Positions 1 through 8,278 of a DNA stretch of 9,718 nucleotides are shown piece after piece. The notes under the pieces were generated by a model. That model saw nothing but the letters and a program-made list of their open reading frames with translations, was not told the DNA's origin and made no database searches. Origin of the DNA: a bacterium (GTDB taxonomy: Bacteria; Zhuqueibacterota; Zhuqueibacteria; Residuimicrobiales; Residuimicrobiaceae); the NCBI GenBank assembly GCA_012523655.1, contig JAAYTV010000511.1, positions 1 to 9,718 on the forward strand, read 5' to 3'. The position numbers were made by a program, and so were the translations under genes. Each line of letters opens with the position of its first letter. Positions within the stretch are counted from its first letter, which is position 1.

Positions 1-1
1 C

Positions 2-3000
2 GATCGTCTGGTGGCGGGGTTGACCTACTATTTCGCCCTGCGGGTTTACGATGAGTGGAACCAAAAGAGCAATATCCGCTACTTTTCACCGGTTCTCATA
101 GAGAACACCGCGGGATATCGCTATTGCGACGATTTCAGCGACGCCACGTTGCCCAACTGGTCTGTCCAGTCCACATACCAGCTGGACATCGTGCACCAGG
201 ATCTGCGGTTGAAGACCAGCGCCTCCGCGTCCTGGGATCATCTGGCTACTTTTACCGGCGCCCGCTACAACGGTGCGGCCAAGCTGGTGAAAGCCAGCAT
301 TGAATGGTCTTATCTGGCGGACGCCAACGGCATGAATGCGGGCGGCATCGCTATGATGCTGGACCAGGCCAGTGCCAATGCCAACGGGTATCTGCTCCGC
401 CTGCGCAACGGCGTGCTCTATCTCAATGAAATCATCAACGGCTCTCTGCAGTCGACGGAGCTGCAAAAACTCACCAGCACGGCCTCGTACAAAACGCCGG
501 CGCCCGGTGATTCGTTCACCGTGCACTATTTTCCCGGCGGCCTCTATGGCAACGTATTTGACTGTTATCTCAACAAGACCTATCTCGGCCAGCTCTACGA
601 TAAAAATAAGCGGCAGGGCAGCGCGCCGCAGCTCTACTCCGGAATCATGCTGTACGGCGGCAACTTGAACAACGCCGTGACAAAATTCTGCCTTGAAGTT
701 CCGCCGTTGTCAGCCGATTCGATGCAGATATTCGTCGGCAATGAGCAGCGCGGGCAGATCACGCAGCGCCTGGCAGAGCCCCTGACCGTGCGCATCGTCG
801 ATGCCAACGGCGTGCCGGTCAACGACGTGCAGGTGGAATTCACGGTCACCTCCGGACAGGCGTTTCTCAGCACCGACTCGCTCGCCAATAACTTTAACGG
901 TCATCTATGGGTGGAGGCGGAGAAAGGCAGCCTGAGCGGACCCTACACCGCCGGAAACGCGGTGGAGGCGTCCAATTCAGGATACATCTATGTGCCGGAG
1001 GACGTCAACCGTGAAAAGGGATTGGCGACCTATCAGATCTACAATGTCAAGGCCGGCCAATACCGTCTATGGCTCCGCGTCAACCCACAGGACGGCAGCC
1101 ATAATTCCTGTTACCTGAGCGTAAACGGTTCCGACACGCTGCAGTTTAATTTCAGCGATCTCTATGGAACGTTCAAATGGTATGCCTTTACCAACCGCAC
1201 CTTTTACCTGCCGCAGGGCTTTTTCGAATTAGCGATTAAAAACCGCGAAAGCAACACCTACATCGACAAAATTTTATTGACCAACAGCTTGAGCTACACT
1301 CCCTCAGGATTCGGCGAAGCCACGCAAAGGTTCTCCAATCTGACCGATCTCGGCGGCCTGGCCTATACCTTCGCAACTTTTACCACCACCGCCGGGCCCG
1401 TGCAGGTCCGGGCGTCGGCGCCGGCCGTGCCCAATGGATCTCCGCAGCTGTTCAAGATTTACGGCGATGCATTGGATCCTTCAAGCATGAGCTATGCCTC
1501 AGAACGGGTTCTCTCCGACACAGTCGGCCAGATGATGGACGCAGCGTTCAGCGTCAGGATGCTGGACCGCTACAACAACACCTGCGTCGGCATACCGGTG
1601 GATTTCATCGTCACGGCAGGGGACGGGGCGTTCGGAGGCCAGCCTTCGATCCGCGTCAGCTCTGACAACGAAGGCATCGCCTCGGCGCGGCTGACATTAG
1701 GGTATTCAGCCTCCGGTTCCAAGATCATCGCCCGATTGCCGAATTCCCCCGAGATCACGGCCCTGTCCTTCGAAGCGGTGCCGGATAAAGAGGGCGTGCC
1801 GATTGAAATCGTGGCGATCAAAGGACAGAATCAAACCGGCACTGTGCATACCGCTCTGAACGATTCCTTGGTGGTGCAGGTCCTTGACCGCAATCATCGT
1901 CCGGTATACAAGTATCCAGTGCCGTTTAAAATCACCAAGGGCAACGGAACGTTCAACGGCTTCGGCACCACATTTATCGACTCAACCACGATCTACGGAA
2001 AAGCCCATGCCCGTTTTGTCCTCGGCGATACGGCCGGCGTGCACAATCAGGTCGTCACCGTGGACGTGCCCCTGAATGGGGCGCCGATCATTTTTAAAGC
2101 CAGCGCACTGGCAGACAAGCCGAGCCAGCTGAAAATCCTTTCCGGCGACCAGCAGGCGTGGTATGCCGGTGAGACCTTTCCACAGGCGCTCGAAGTCAAG
2201 CTGAGCGACAAGTACGGAAACGGCCTCAAAGGTTACGGGGTTAAATTCAGCGTGGTGGCCGGAACCGGAAACGGCACTCTAAACGGCAAGGACACCGTCA
2301 CCGTAGTCAGCGACAGCCTGGGATTAGCCCGTCTTTTCTATACCGCAGGAAGTCAGCAGGGCGTGAACCAAGTGCGCGCAGAGGTGGCTGCACACCTCAA
2401 GATTCCGGCTGTGGTGTTCTCCAATCTCTTGGTCAAGCCGCCCAAGCCCAGTCGGATCACGGAGGTCAGCGGCGATTATCAGGAGGGCGTAGTCAACGAG
2501 CTTTTGGCCAGGCCGTTCATCGTCAAGGTCACTGATCCATTCAACAACATCATTCCCTCAGCCAATCTGATCGCCAAGGTGGTCAGTGGCGGCGGCAAGG
2601 TGAACGACCAGGACTCGTTGAGGATTCAAACCGATGCCGCTGGCCAGGCGTCGGTCATGTTGCGTCTGGGCTTAGTCAGCGGGGATATGAATCAACGGGT
2701 CGTGATCCGCAGCGCAGATTATGATCTGCAGCCGGCGGAATTCATCGCCACTGCTCTGCCTGGAGCGGCGGCGAGCGTCACAGCGGTTGGAATTCCTACA
2801 TTTGAGGAAAAGCCTGTGGCCGAGGCGCCGATCCAGGTGATTGTCCGGGATGCTTACGGTAATCCCAGACCAGGCCACCCGATCACCTTCGCCGTGGTCA
2901 ATAGCAACGGCCATTTTGGCGCCGACCAAAAGAGCACACAGGCGATCACCAATGCCAGCGGCGTCGCGACGGCCAACTATACCATGGGTACCCTGTCCAG

Positions 3001-6000
3001 CGAGGAAAATATAATCAACGTCTCAGGGAGCCAAAACAACGGCGAACCGCTGGCCGGAAGTCCCATCACCTTTACCGGTCACGTCATTCCCGGCGAGCCC
3101 AGTCAATTACTCTCCCGGCAATCCGGAGAATATTCAGGGAAAATACTGACCACTTTGACCGAACCGCTGATCGCTGAAGTGCGTGATGCCTATGGCAACC
3201 CGGTGCAAGCGGGCGTGGTGGTGCGTTTTTCAGTCACCGCCGGCGGCGGTTCATTTGGACAGGCAGAGGAAATAGATCAAACCACGGATGAAAACGGACA
3301 AGCCCGGGCCTACCTTAGATTGGGTGCTGTCGCCGGGATGAACAATAACCGAGTGTCCGCCACGGTGCCGGATGCTTCCCAGATCAAGGCCATCGAATTC
3401 CGCGCCTCGGCACTGGCCGATGTTCCGGATCGTATGCGCGCCGAGGGCGACACGCTATTCAACGGTCATGTGAAATCCGAATTCAACCCGCGTATCCAGG
3501 TGACCGACCTGCGCGGCAACGCGATCAGCAACTTTTCCGTACTGTTCAAAGTGATCTCAGGCAGGGGCAAACTCAGAAGCGCTGATGCCGGAGAATGGCA
3601 GGACACGATTCGCGTCACCACAGATCTGCAGGGTAAAGCAGGTGTGCGCTGGCAGTTCGGCGACAAACCTGACAGCAACCTGGTCAACGCCTACGGCCGT
3701 TTTCAAGGCAGTGAACTGATGGGTTCGCCTGTTCGATTCCGCGGACTGGCCACAGCGGAGGATCCGCAATATCTGCGCCTGGTCTCTGCGCAGAACGACA
3801 CCGGCGTTGTCCGCAATCCGTTGGCTGATCCTCTGGTGGTAAAAGTGACGGACCGGAGCGATAATCCGGTAGCCGGTCACCCGGTGCTTTTTGAAGTGAT
3901 CTATCCTGCGGCCGGCAAGGGCAAGCTGTACACAGCGGCCGACCTGAGCGACACCACTGCCCAGCTCACCATCGCCACTGACCGCAATGGTCTGGCGCAG
4001 GTCCATTTTCTGCTCAGCCGGCAGGCAGGGCCTAACTATGTCAGGGCCAGTTCCCGTTTCCGCAACAGTTCACAAGCGCTGTTCAACTCGCCGGTTAATT
4101 TTTATATCGAAGGCCTGTCCAGCCCTGCCGCCAAGCTGTTGCTCCTATCCTCCACCAGCCTCACGGGTCCGGTGCGGTCAAGCCATTCCATCAGCGCCAA
4201 AGCCGTGGATGCCTCTGGCCAGCCGGTCAGCGGCCATCCGATCCAATTCCAGGTGATGGAGGAGAGCAGTTCCCTGGACGGAACAGGCAACCGATGGATA
4301 ACCGTGAACACCGGCACGGACGGCGTGGCCACAGCTCAGTGGACGCTGGGCACTGTGACCGGCGCGGACATAAACATGCTGCAGGTCAGTTCAGCCGCTC
4401 TAGAGAACTCGCCCTATACGATCAAAGCGACGGTGACTCCAGGCGTGGTTTCAGCCGGCCAGAGTGCGATTAACACAACGCTGGATTCCATTCGTGCGGA
4501 CAACATCAGCTACGCCCGAGTAACGGTTGCTCTGGTGGACAGTTTCCGCAATGCGGCGCCAGGCGTCACTCTCACTTGGCAGAGCGAGGATGAAGGCGTT
4601 CAATTCAGCGAATCAGGCTCCACCACCGCAGCAGACGGACATGCAACCGTGCGAGTGCGTTCGTCCCGCAGCGGCGTCAAGACGATATCCGCCATCGTCC
4701 ATAGCGGATCGTCTTTCACCCTCTGTTGCGCTCGTGTGACCTTTTTGCCCGGCGAGGCGGCCAAGATGCGCATCGCATCAGGCGACGGACTGGTCGGCAA
4801 CGTGGGCACCGTGTTGCGGGATTCTCTGGCGGTTCAGGTTTTTGACTCCTTGAACAATCCCATCCCCCGGAGGGTGGTTACTTTTACCGTTCAATCAGGC
4901 GGCGGCCTGTTCCTCGAGTCGCAAAAGATCACTCAGACCGATACGACCGACGCCAACGGCATAGCCCGCGTGTATCTTATTCTGGGCAAACAAGTGGATC
5001 TGAACAATGTAGTGGTCGCTTCCGTCGGTTCCGTCCAACAGGTGATTACTTGCAGAACGCGCGCCGCCTCAGCGGCCTTTATCTACACGCATGAAGAAAA
5101 AGAGCTGGCTGCCGCTGTCACCACCGACCTCGCCGATCCTCTGGTGGTGCGGGTGGAGGATACCGCCGGCAATCCGGTCTGGAATGCAGCCGTCACCTTT
5201 ACACCCGCTGACGGCGACGGTATGATCACCAGCGCCAATCCAGTGCGCACGGATTACAGCGGATTGGCCAGGGCTTCTTATCGGTTGGGCAGCAAGGCCG
5301 GCGATCGCTACGTAACGGCGCGCGTCAGCGGCGTTGCCACAGCTGCGACTTTTATCATTCATGCGACCGGTAAAACCCCCAGCCGCATCGTCGTCGTGTC
5401 CGGAAACGGCCAACAGGGGCCGGCCGGCACGGTGCTGAAAGAGCCGTTCGTTCTTCAGGTTTTAGATGAATACGGCAACGGCGTCGCTGCAACGTCCATC
5501 GCCTTTAGACTGGTAGAGGGCAGCGGAGCGGAGATCATCGGTGCGGATACGTTACAGACCGACGCAGAAGGCAAAATCAGCGCACAAGTGCGGCTGGGCT
5601 ATCGAGCCGGCGATTATGCCTTTCTGGCTGTTTCCTCTCAGCTGCCTGGCCAGGCGGCATTGTTCAGCTGCCAGGGGCTTGCCGGCGCTGCCTACATGAT
5701 CGATCTACTGCCCGGCAACCGTTCCAACAACGGGCAGAGCATGACCATCGGTCGTGAACTGCTCTACCCCATCATCGTGGTGGTGCGCGATCGATATAAC
5801 AATCCGGTCAAAAACGAACTGGTCCAATTCGCCGTGGTGCAAAACAACGGCTATATGATCAATCCCAAGACAATTTCGGATGATTCCGGCCGCGTCTATG
5901 GCCGCTGGGTGCTGGGCGAAACCCCGGGGCCTAACAAAGTCATGGCCTATCGTTTAGGCCTGTATAACAGCCCCCTCGCCTTCACCGCAACCGGCGTGAC

Positions 6001-7132
6001 CAACCATTACCCCGAATTCCAGGGTCTGCCCGAGTACGAACAGGAGATTGAATACAACCAACCATGGTCCTTCACTCTTCATGCGCTGGATGCGGACAAC
6101 GATCCGTTGAGATACAGTCTCAGAATCAAACCCAATCCCACCAACGCGCGGTTTGATTCGCTCGGTACTCAGCTTTTTCAGTGGACGCCGACGATACGAC
6201 AAAAGGGGAACTATCAATTCTTCTTTACCGTGCAGGATCCCAAAGGCGGTCTGGATGTAGATTCCCTTCTGGTCAAAGTAGTCGGCGATTCCGCACCGGT
6301 GATCACCAGTCTCTATCCCATGTGCGGGCTTCCCTTGACCCTGAGCAAACCGGACAGCATGTTTTTCTCCTGCACCGCAGTGGATTACGACGGAGATCCT
6401 TTGACCTACCGTTGGTTCGTCAATGAGCGGTCGTTCGACGGACCCAATTTTGTCTTTCGCAGCCTCGATCACCCGCGCGGCAGTCTGCGCATTCATGTGG
6501 AAATATCCGACGGCATGAAAACCACCAGGTCCTGTGAATGGGTCATGCTGGTGACGCAGGTGGATCTGACCTCCTTCACCGCAGCCTTTGAGCCCTTTAC
6601 CGGCGTGCGTTTGAACTGGCGGGTGGCATCCGAGTTGAACAACGCCGGTTTTGACGTGTTGCGCGGCACAACGGAACGCGGCGGCTTTAGCACCGTGACC
6701 CGTCGGCTCATTGCCGCCACCGGCGCCGGATCCTATGAATTTATCGACAGCACCGCGGTGGCGGGAACGCATTACTATTACCTGCTGCAGGATCTCAGTC
6801 TGGATGGAAGCCGCACACTGCACGGTCCTGTGCAGGTCGACCTGGCGCTGCCGAAGCAATTCGCTGTGCTGCAGAACTATCCCAATCCCTTTAACCCGGA
6901 GACGCGCATTCGCTTTCAGCTGCCTGCATCCGGCCGAACCCGCGTTGCAGTTTTCAATACCCTCGGACAGCTGGTGCGCTCGCTGGTGGATGCATCGCTG
7001 CCTGCCGGCTATCATGAGATCAACTGGGATGGCCGGGATGAGCAGGGACGTCCGGTCGGCTCAGCGGTCTATTATTACTGTGTTGAATCCGCCGAAGAAC
7101 GGGCAGTGAAAAAAATGGTGTTGTTGCGCTGA
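2..7132 (+). CDS. Giant multi-Ig-domain surface/secreted protein with type IX-like C-terminal sorting domain (5' end outside window)
   Basis: This is the 3' part of a very large extracellular protein; the frame is open from the first bases and ends at TGA 7130-7132, giving 2376 residues. A GTG at 11 is in frame, but the codons before it belong to the same fibronectin-like strand, so the true start lies upstream. Residues count from nt 2. The order seen is: FnIII end (1-35), LamG/concanavalin-like domain opening with CDDFSD (about 39-235), about 15 Ig-like repeats (237-2000), cadherin-like domain with the DADNDPL motif (2000-2098), PKD-like domain with DYDGDPLTYRW (2099-2186), FnIII-like domain with ASELNNAGFDVLR (2187-2286), and sorting tail (2287-2376). 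Families of this build are adhesins or surface scaffolds. No catalytic domain is visible, though one could lie in the missing N-terminus. Adhesion or polysaccharide binding is inferred. Family-level confidence is high; exact role is unknown. Confidence 0.93.
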   Translation, partial: DRLVAGLTYYFALRVYDEWNQKSNIRYFSPVLIENTAGYRYCDDFSDATLPNWSVQSTYQLDIVHQDLRLKTSASASWDHLATFTGARYNGAAKLVKASIEWSYLADANGMNAGGIAMMLDQASANANGYLLRLRNGVLYLNEIINGSLQSTELQKLTSTASYKTPAPGDSFTVHYFPGGLYGNVFDCYLNKTYLGQLYDKNKRQGSAPQLYSGIMLYGGNLNNAVTKFCLEVPPLSADSMQIFVGNEQRGQITQRLAEPLTVRIVDANGVPVNDVQVEFTVTSGQAFLSTDSLANNFNGHLWVEAEKGSLSGPYTAGNAVEASNSGYIYVPEDVNREKGLATYQIYNVKAGQYRLWLRVNPQDGSHNSCYLSVNGSDTLQFNFSDLYGTFKWYAFTNRTFYLPQGFFELAIKNRESNTYIDKILLTNSLSYTPSGFGEATQRFSNLTDLGGLAYTFATFTTTAGPVQVRASAPAVPNGSPQLFKIYGDALDPSSMSYASERVLSDTVGQMMDAAFSVRMLDRYNNTCVGIPVDFIVTAGDGAFGGQPSIRVSSDNEGIASARLTLGYSASGSKIIARLPNSPEITALSFEAVPDKEGVPIEIVAIKGQNQTGTVHTALNDSLVVQVLDRNHRPVYKYPVPFKITKGNGTFNGFGTTFIDSTTIYGKAHARFVLGDTAGVHNQVVTVDVPLNGAPIIFKASALADKPSQLKILSGDQQAWYAGETFPQALEVKLSDKYGNGLKGYGVKFSVVAGTGNGTLNGKDTVTVVSDSLGLARLFYTAGSQQGVNQVRAEVAAHLKIPAVVFSNLLVKPPKPSRITEVSGDYQEGVVNELLARPFIVKVTDPFNNIIPSANLIAKVVSGGGKVNDQDSLRIQTDAAGQASVMLRLGLVSGDMNQRVVIRSADYDLQPAEFIATALPGAAASVTAVGIPTFEEKPVAEAPIQVIVRDAYGNPRPGHPITFAVVNSNGHFGADQKSTQAITNASGVATANYTMGTLSSEENIINVSGSQNNGEPLAGSPITFTGHVIPGEPSQLLSRQSGEYSGKILTTLTEPLIAEVRDAYGNPVQAGVVVRFSVTAGGGSFGQAEEIDQTTDENGQARAYLRLGAVAGMNNNRVSATVPDASQIKAIEFRASALADVPDRMRAEGDTLFNGHVKSEFNPRIQVTDLRGNAISNFSVLFKVISGRGKLRSADAGEWQDTIRVTTDLQGKAGVRWQFGDKPDSNLVNAYGRFQGSELMGSPVRFRGLATAEDPQYLRLVSAQNDTGVVRNPLADPLVVKVTDRSDNPVAGHPVLFEVIYPAAGKGKLYTAADLSDTTAQLTIATDRNGLAQVHFLLSRQAGPNYVRASSRFRNSSQALFNSPVNFYIEGLSSPAAKLLLLSSTSLTGPVRSSHSISAKAVDASGQPVSGHPIQFQVMEESSSLDGTGNRWITVNTGTDGVATAQWTLGTVTGADINMLQVSSAALENSPYTIKATVTPGVVSAGQSAINTTLDSIRADNISYARVTVALVDSFRNAAPGVTLTWQSEDEGVQFSESGSTTAADGHATVRVRSSRSGVKTISAIVHSGSSFTLCCARVTFLPGEAAKMRIASGDGLVGNVGTVLRDSLAVQVFDSLNNPIPRRVVTFTVQSGGGLFLESQKITQTDTTDANGIARVYLILGKQVDLNNVVVASVGSVQQVITCRTRAASAAFIYTHEEKELAAAVTTDLADPLVVRVEDTAGNPVWNAAVTFTPADGDGMITSANPVRTDYSGLARASYRLGSKAGDRYVTARVSGVATAATFIIHATGKTPSRIVVVSGNGQQGPAGTVLKEPFVLQVLDEYGNGVAATSIAFRLVEGSGAEIIGADTLQTDAEGKISAQVRLGYRAGDYAFLAVSSQLPGQAALFSCQGLAGAAYMIDLLPGNRSNNGQSMTIGRELLYPIIVVVRDRYNNPVKNELVQFAVVQNNGYMINPKTISDDSGRVYGRWVLGETPGPNKVMAYRLGLYNSPLAFTATGVTNHYPEFQGLPEYEQEIEYNQPWSFTLHALDADNDPLRYSLRIKPNPTNARFDSLGTQLFQWTPTIRQKGNYQFFFTVQDPKGGLDVDSLLVKVVGDSAPVITSLYPMCGLPLTLSKPDSMFFSCTAVDYDGDPLTYRWFVNERSFDGPNFVFRSLDHPRGSLRIHVEISDGMKTTRSCEWVMLVTQVDLTSFTAAFEPFTGVRLNWRVASELNNAGFDVLRGTTERGGFSTVTRRLIAATGAGSYEFIDSTAVAGTHYYYLLQDLSLDGSRTLHGPVQVDLALPKQFAVLQNYPNPFNPETRIRFQLPASGRTRVAVFNTLGQLVRSLVDASLPAGYHEINWDGRDEQGRPVGSAVYYYCVESAEERAVKKMVLLR
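116..706 (+). other. LamG/concanavalin-like domain of the giant protein
   Basis: The segment opens with YRYCDDFSD and an LPNWSVQS stretch, then alternates short hydrophobic strands and turns rich in Gly and Asn for about 195 residues, ending near KFCLEVPPL. Many secreted proteins carry jelly-roll domains that open with a 'DDFSDG..-W.v' phrase and are scored as LamG or concanavalin-like glucanase folds; this one fits that pattern. No catalytic ExDxxE motif of glycoside hydrolase family 16 is visible, so binding is more likely than hydrolysis. The fold is assigned by motif and length only. Confidence 0.5.
710..6000 (+). repeat. About 15 tandem Ig-like (Big_1/invasin-type) protein repeats
   Basis: The repeats are at protein level, mostly 100-120 residues each. 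The shared plan is an opening 'PSxLxxxSGxxQxG', a strand 'LxxPLxVxVxDxxGNPVxxxxVxFxVxxGxG', a turn 'TDxxGxAxxxxxLGxxAGxN', and a closing 'FxAxAL'. Approximate nt starts are 710, 1442, 1790, 2117, 2437, 2758, 3088, 3421, 3757, 4120, 4444, 4756, 5071, 5374 and 5683. DNA identity between units is low, with only short shared runs such as GATCCTCTGGTGGT at 3827-3840 and 5135-5148, so the duplications are old. Units of this kind form rigid extended stalks in bacterial invasins and intimins. The unit from 4444 departs most: it lacks the SG opening and starts with a DSIRADNISYARVTV phrase closer to classic Big_1. Confidence 0.85.
902..1318 (+). other. CBM6/CBM35-like carbohydrate-binding domain inserted in the first Ig repeat
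   Basis: About 139 residues run from HLWVEAEKG through SGYIYVPED, GLATYQIYNVKAGQYRLWLRV, an SCYLSVNG turn, WYAFTNRTFYLPQGFFELAI and finally YIDKILLTN followed by SYTPSGFGE. The 'vEAE' opening, the 'Y.l.v..aG.Y.lw.Rv' core and the 'iDkilLTn.l.y.PsG.G' close are the recognised pattern of CBM6/CBM35-type beta-sandwich modules, which bind polysaccharide chains. The flanks are the front half (QVEFTVTSGQAFLSTDS) and back half (TDLGGLAYTFATFTTTAG) of one Ig-like repeat, so the module sits inside that repeat, in the loop before the TDxxG turn. Confidence 0.65.
6860..7129 (+). other. C-terminal Por-secretion/FlgD-Ig-like sorting domain
   Basis: The last 90 residues read FAVLQNYPNPFNPETRIRF, then a TRVAVFNTLGQLVRSL strand, PAGYHEINWDGRDEQGRPV, a GSAVYYYCVES strand and the basic end AVKKMVLLR. 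This is the hallmark order of type A type IX secretion sorting domains, related to the FlgD Ig-like fold: 'qNYPNPFNP.T.I.F.lp....v.l.vyn.lGq.V..L....l.aG.h...WdG.d..G..v.sGvYfY.l......~.kKm.L.r'. In Bacteroidetes such tails direct export through the outer membrane and often are removed. Whether this organism has that secretion system cannot be seen in the window. Confidence 0.85.
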
Positions 7133-7149
7133 GGCGCGAAACAGCCCCT

Positions 7150-7188
7150 AAAAGACCCCTGCGGCGCCTGATGCAGGGGTCTTTTTTT
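7150..7188 (+). terminator. Rho-independent terminator of the giant gene
   Basis: A perfect 10-bp stem pairs AGACCCCTGC (7153-7162) with GCAGGGGTCT (7173-7182) around a 10-nt loop, followed by a run of seven T (7182-7188). Three A before the stem can pair with the first T of the tract. It lies 20 nt after the TGA and should end the giant gene's transcript, separating it from the downstream transporter. A short run of four A on the left side gives only a weak T-tract on the other strand, so activity is mainly rightward. Confidence 0.9.
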
Positions 7189-7318
7189 ATGCGATTATCT
7201 GCTTTTAAAAAACAAAATTAATGAGTATCTTTTTCGCGCGATTCCCGTCTCCGGCTAGGAGGCCTTTACCCGGCTTGCAGCGTATCGACGGAAGTCAGCG
7301 AAGCACCGAACATTCATC

Positions 7319-7324
7319 AGGGAG
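7319..7324 (+). promoter_or_regulatory. Shine-Dalgarno site fixing the TTG start of the EamA gene
   Basis: AGGGAG ends 6 nt before TTG 7331. This spacing supports the TTG over the first in-frame ATG at 7394, which would delete most of the first membrane helix. The 130 nt between the terminator and this site hold an AT-rich patch (about 7203-7235) where a promoter could sit, but no convincing -35/-10 pair is seen. Confidence 0.7.
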
Positions 7325-7330
7325 ATCTCT

Positions 7331-8218
7331 TTGTCCTATCTGGGTCAGCTGGCCGCGCTTACCGCGGCTTTTTTTTGGAGCGGCACCGCCATTATGTTCA
7401 GCGCGGCGGGAAAACGCATCGGCGCCTTTGCGACCAATCTGCTGCGCATTTTATTGGGGGCGGTGTTTTTATGCGCCGCGCTCTGGCTGACCACGGGTCA
7501 GTTCTTTCCCGTTCACGCCACCACCTATCAGATAAAATGGCTGGCGATCAGCGGCGTCATCGGCCTGGCTATCGGCGACGCGGCGCTGTTCGTCTGTATG
7601 GTGGGATTAGGGCCGCGCATCGCCACTCTGTTGCTCTCTCTGGCGCCGGCCATCACCACGCTGGTGGCCTGGTTTTTTCTTGGCGAAAAACTGAGCAGGC
7701 TATCGGTTTTTGGAATTCTGTTGACGCTGGGAGGCATCTGGTGGGTGGTGCTGGAAGAACATAGCGATCCGGTTCAGGGCTCCAAAACCGTTGGCCTGAT
7801 CATGGGGCTGATCGCCGCCATCGGCCAGGGGCTGGGAATCATTTTTGCCAAAAAGGCGCTGAACACCGAGATCGATGCCCTTTCAGCCACGGTGCTGCGA
7901 ATGGTTCCAGCCATGGCGGCCTTGTGGTTGGTGGCCCTGCTGCGCGGTCAGGTCCTGCAGGTGCTGCGAACCGTCCGCGACCGCGGCGCAGCTCTCGCCA
8001 CCCTGGGAGGATCGATCTTTGGTCCGTTCCTTGGTGTCTGGCTGGCCAATGTCGCGGTCAAGCACACCGAAGCCGGCATCGCCGCCACTTTGCTGGCTAC
8101 AGTTCCCCTCCTGATCATCCCATTGACCATGGTGATCTACCGGACTCAACCCACACTGAGAACCCTGATCGGCACACTGATCGCCGTCAGCGGCGTGGCC
8201 TGCCTGTTTCTCAGGTGA
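7331..8218 (+). CDS. EamA/DMT-family membrane transporter
   Basis: This 295-residue protein has the size and layout of drug/metabolite transporter (EamA, formerly DUF6) permeases: ten hydrophobic segments forming two five-helix halves, about residues 4-140 and 153-295, separated by a polar linker (EEHSDPVQGSK). The first half carries the typical helix pair RIATLLLSLAPAITTLVAWFFLGEKL with Pro106 and Glu119; the second carries AGIAATLLATVPLLIIPLT. The glutamate position is not kept in the second half (YRTQPTLR). Family members export amino acids, metabolites or nucleotide sugars at the cytoplasmic membrane; substrate cannot be told from sequence. The TTG start is supported by an AGGGAG site and by completeness of the first helix. 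It follows the giant gene's terminator, so it is probably its own transcription unit, and it converges with the next gene. Confidence 0.92.
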   Translation: MSYLGQLAALTAAFFWSGTAIMFSAAGKRIGAFATNLLRILLGAVFLCAALWLTTGQFFPVHATTYQIKWLAISGVIGLAIGDAALFVCMVGLGPRIATLLLSLAPAITTLVAWFFLGEKLSRLSVFGILLTLGGIWWVVLEEHSDPVQGSKTVGLIMGLIAAIGQGLGIIFAKKALNTEIDALSATVLRMVPAMAALWLVALLRGQVLQVLRTVRDRGAALATLGGSIFGPFLGVWLANVAVKHTEAGIAATLLATVPLLIIPLTMVIYRTQPTLRTLIGTLIAVSGVACLFLR

Positions 8219-8224
8219 TAGGAC

Positions 8225-8278
8225 CTAGCCGCAGCAGCCGGTGTTGTTGCAGCCCGCACACAACCCCGCATGGATCGA
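8225..8278 (-). other. In-frame cysteine-rich extension after the stop of the unknown gene
   Basis: After the TAA (8279-8281), the same minus-strand frame stays open for 17 codons, reading SIHAGLCAGCNNTGCCG, and stops at TAG 8225-8227. Four cysteines in a C-x2-C-x4-C-C layout look like a metal-binding tail. It could be the old C-terminus cut off by a nonsense change, a readthrough product, a sequencing error at the TAA, or chance. Only the reading frame is seen; function is speculation. Confidence 0.25.

Noticed and set aside
11..13. GTG at 11 as the start of the giant protein
   Set aside because: The frame is open to the window edge and the preceding codons continue the fibronectin-like strand; no Shine-Dalgarno site can be assessed. 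The gene is taken as truncated by the window.
3557..4006. Minus-strand open frame of 149 codons inside the repeat region
   Set aside because: It is antisense to two clear Ig-like repeats and shows no family motif.
710..6000. Possible CRISPR or recent DNA tandem repeats in the long repetitive gene
   Set aside because: Repetition is only at protein level; longest shared DNA runs noticed between units are about 14 nt, and there is no regular short repeat-spacer pattern.
5954..7015. Long minus-strand open frame of 353 codons opposite the giant gene
   Set aside because: It is fully antisense to the well-supported cadherin-like, FnIII-like and sorting domains; its product is rich in His, Gln, Arg and Gly, as expected of an antisense frame in GC-rich coding DNA.
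7203..7235. Promoter for the transporter in the AT-rich patch (TATCTTTT at 7226, resembling the Bacteroidetes TAnnTTTG box)
   Set aside because: The final base of the motif and the upstream TTTG element do not match well; too weak to list as a feature.
8219..8278. Bidirectional terminator between the two convergent genes
   Set aside because: The gap is GC-rich and has no stable stem followed by a T-run on either strand.
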